From Acidobacteriota bacterium (GTDB taxonomy: Bacteria > Acidobacteriota > Vicinamibacteria > Vicinamibacterales > 2-12-FULL-66-21), in the NCBI GenBank assembly GCA_020200195.1, contig JAIVJE010000424.1, forward strand, positions 1 to 5,122: 5,122 nt of DNA. The letters run 5' to 3'. This document shows, one piece after another, positions 5,039 to 5,122 of the stretch. The position numbers and the translations under genes were made by a program. How positions within the stretch are numbered: the first letter of the stretch is position 1; every line of letters starts with the position of its first letter. The notes beneath the pieces are model-generated. The model was not told where the DNA came from and made no database searches. It saw nothing but the letters and a program-made list of their open reading frames with translations.

Positions 5039-5122
5039 ATGACGACCTCGATGCGTGCCGCGCTCCTGGCGGCTTGCATCGTGCTGGCGCTCGGTGTCCT
5101 GGGCGCCAGCACGATGCAAGCC
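5039..5122 (+). CDS. N-terminus of a probable exported protein (cut by right edge)
   Basis: The ATG at 5039 opens a frame of 28 codons that runs off the window. It encodes MTTSMRAALLA followed by a hydrophobic run (CIVLALGVLG) and ASTMQA, which reads as a Sec signal peptide with possible cleavage after the final Ala. GGAG at 5032-5035 is only 3 bases before the ATG, a short but usable spacing; an in-frame ATG at 5051 is the alternative. The gene would be divergent to the HNH gene across the repeat array. The whole hydrophobic part is encoded by a 20-bp perfect inverted repeat, so the last 20 bases may be an assembly artefact and the signal peptide end should be treated with care. Confidence 0.45.
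   Translation, partial: MTTSMRAALLAACIVLALGVLGASTMQA
5071..5122. repeat. 20-bp perfect inverted repeat at the right edge
   Basis: Bases 5071-5090 and 5103-5122 are exact reverse complements over 20 positions, with a 12-base loop (5091-5102). The right arm ends on the last base of the window. A perfect arm this long inside a signal-peptide coding region is unlikely by chance. It is either a contig-end fold-back artefact or a genuine hairpin. Confidence 0.85.

Overview
The window is GC-rich, densely coded bacterial DNA. It most resembles a soil or environmental acidobacterium: it holds a C-terminal piece of an ADOP-type (acidobacterial duplicated orphan permease) FtsX/MacB-like permease, LigD-type end-joining modules in ligase-then-polymerase order, and an intergenic array of ATCACCCG-like 8-mers. 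The taxonomic call is inference from gene style, not from a marker gene. No rRNA, tRNA, CRISPR array, transposase or phage gene was seen. A reading frame is cut at each edge.

Plus-strand block (1-2659). First comes the C-terminal part of a HEAT-repeat protein that runs in from the left edge. It is followed almost directly by a LigD-type ATP-dependent DNA ligase domain and then, in a different frame, by a LigD-type primase/polymerase domain. Together the last two look like the Lig and Pol modules of a non-homologous end-joining enzyme. The polymerase module keeps all its catalytic motifs. The ligase module keeps the adenylation lysine but has lost, in frame, the segment that should carry nucleotidyltransferase motifs IV and V and the start of the OB fold. 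No phosphoesterase domain and no Ku gene are visible. Behind the polymerase sits a 95-residue C-terminal remnant of an ADOP permease, suggesting a rearranged or decaying stretch.

Minus-strand block (4851-2741). An HNH endonuclease gene overlaps by four bases (GTGA) a Tat-exported alpha/beta-hydrolase (carboxylesterase/dienelactone-hydrolase type) gene. A plausible intrinsic terminator follows. Then comes a separate gene, with its own good ribosome binding site, for a small secreted beta-rich protein of unknown function. It converges on the permease remnant across a short gap that holds a GC hairpin.

Right end (4852-5122). Between the HNH gene and a divergent, right-truncated gene for an exported protein lies a roughly 120-base array of degenerate 7-8 bp units. 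The units are CGGGTGAT-like on the left and ATCACCCG-like on the right, so the two halves are inverted relative to each other, with a clear 10-bp hairpin inside. The last 52 bases form a perfect 20-bp inverted repeat that ends exactly at the window edge, which could be real or a contig-end artefact.

The clearest oddities are the gutted ligase module, its frame separation from an intact polymerase module, the permease remnant, the inverted repeat array and the terminal inverted repeat. Nothing here proves a new defence or mobile system.
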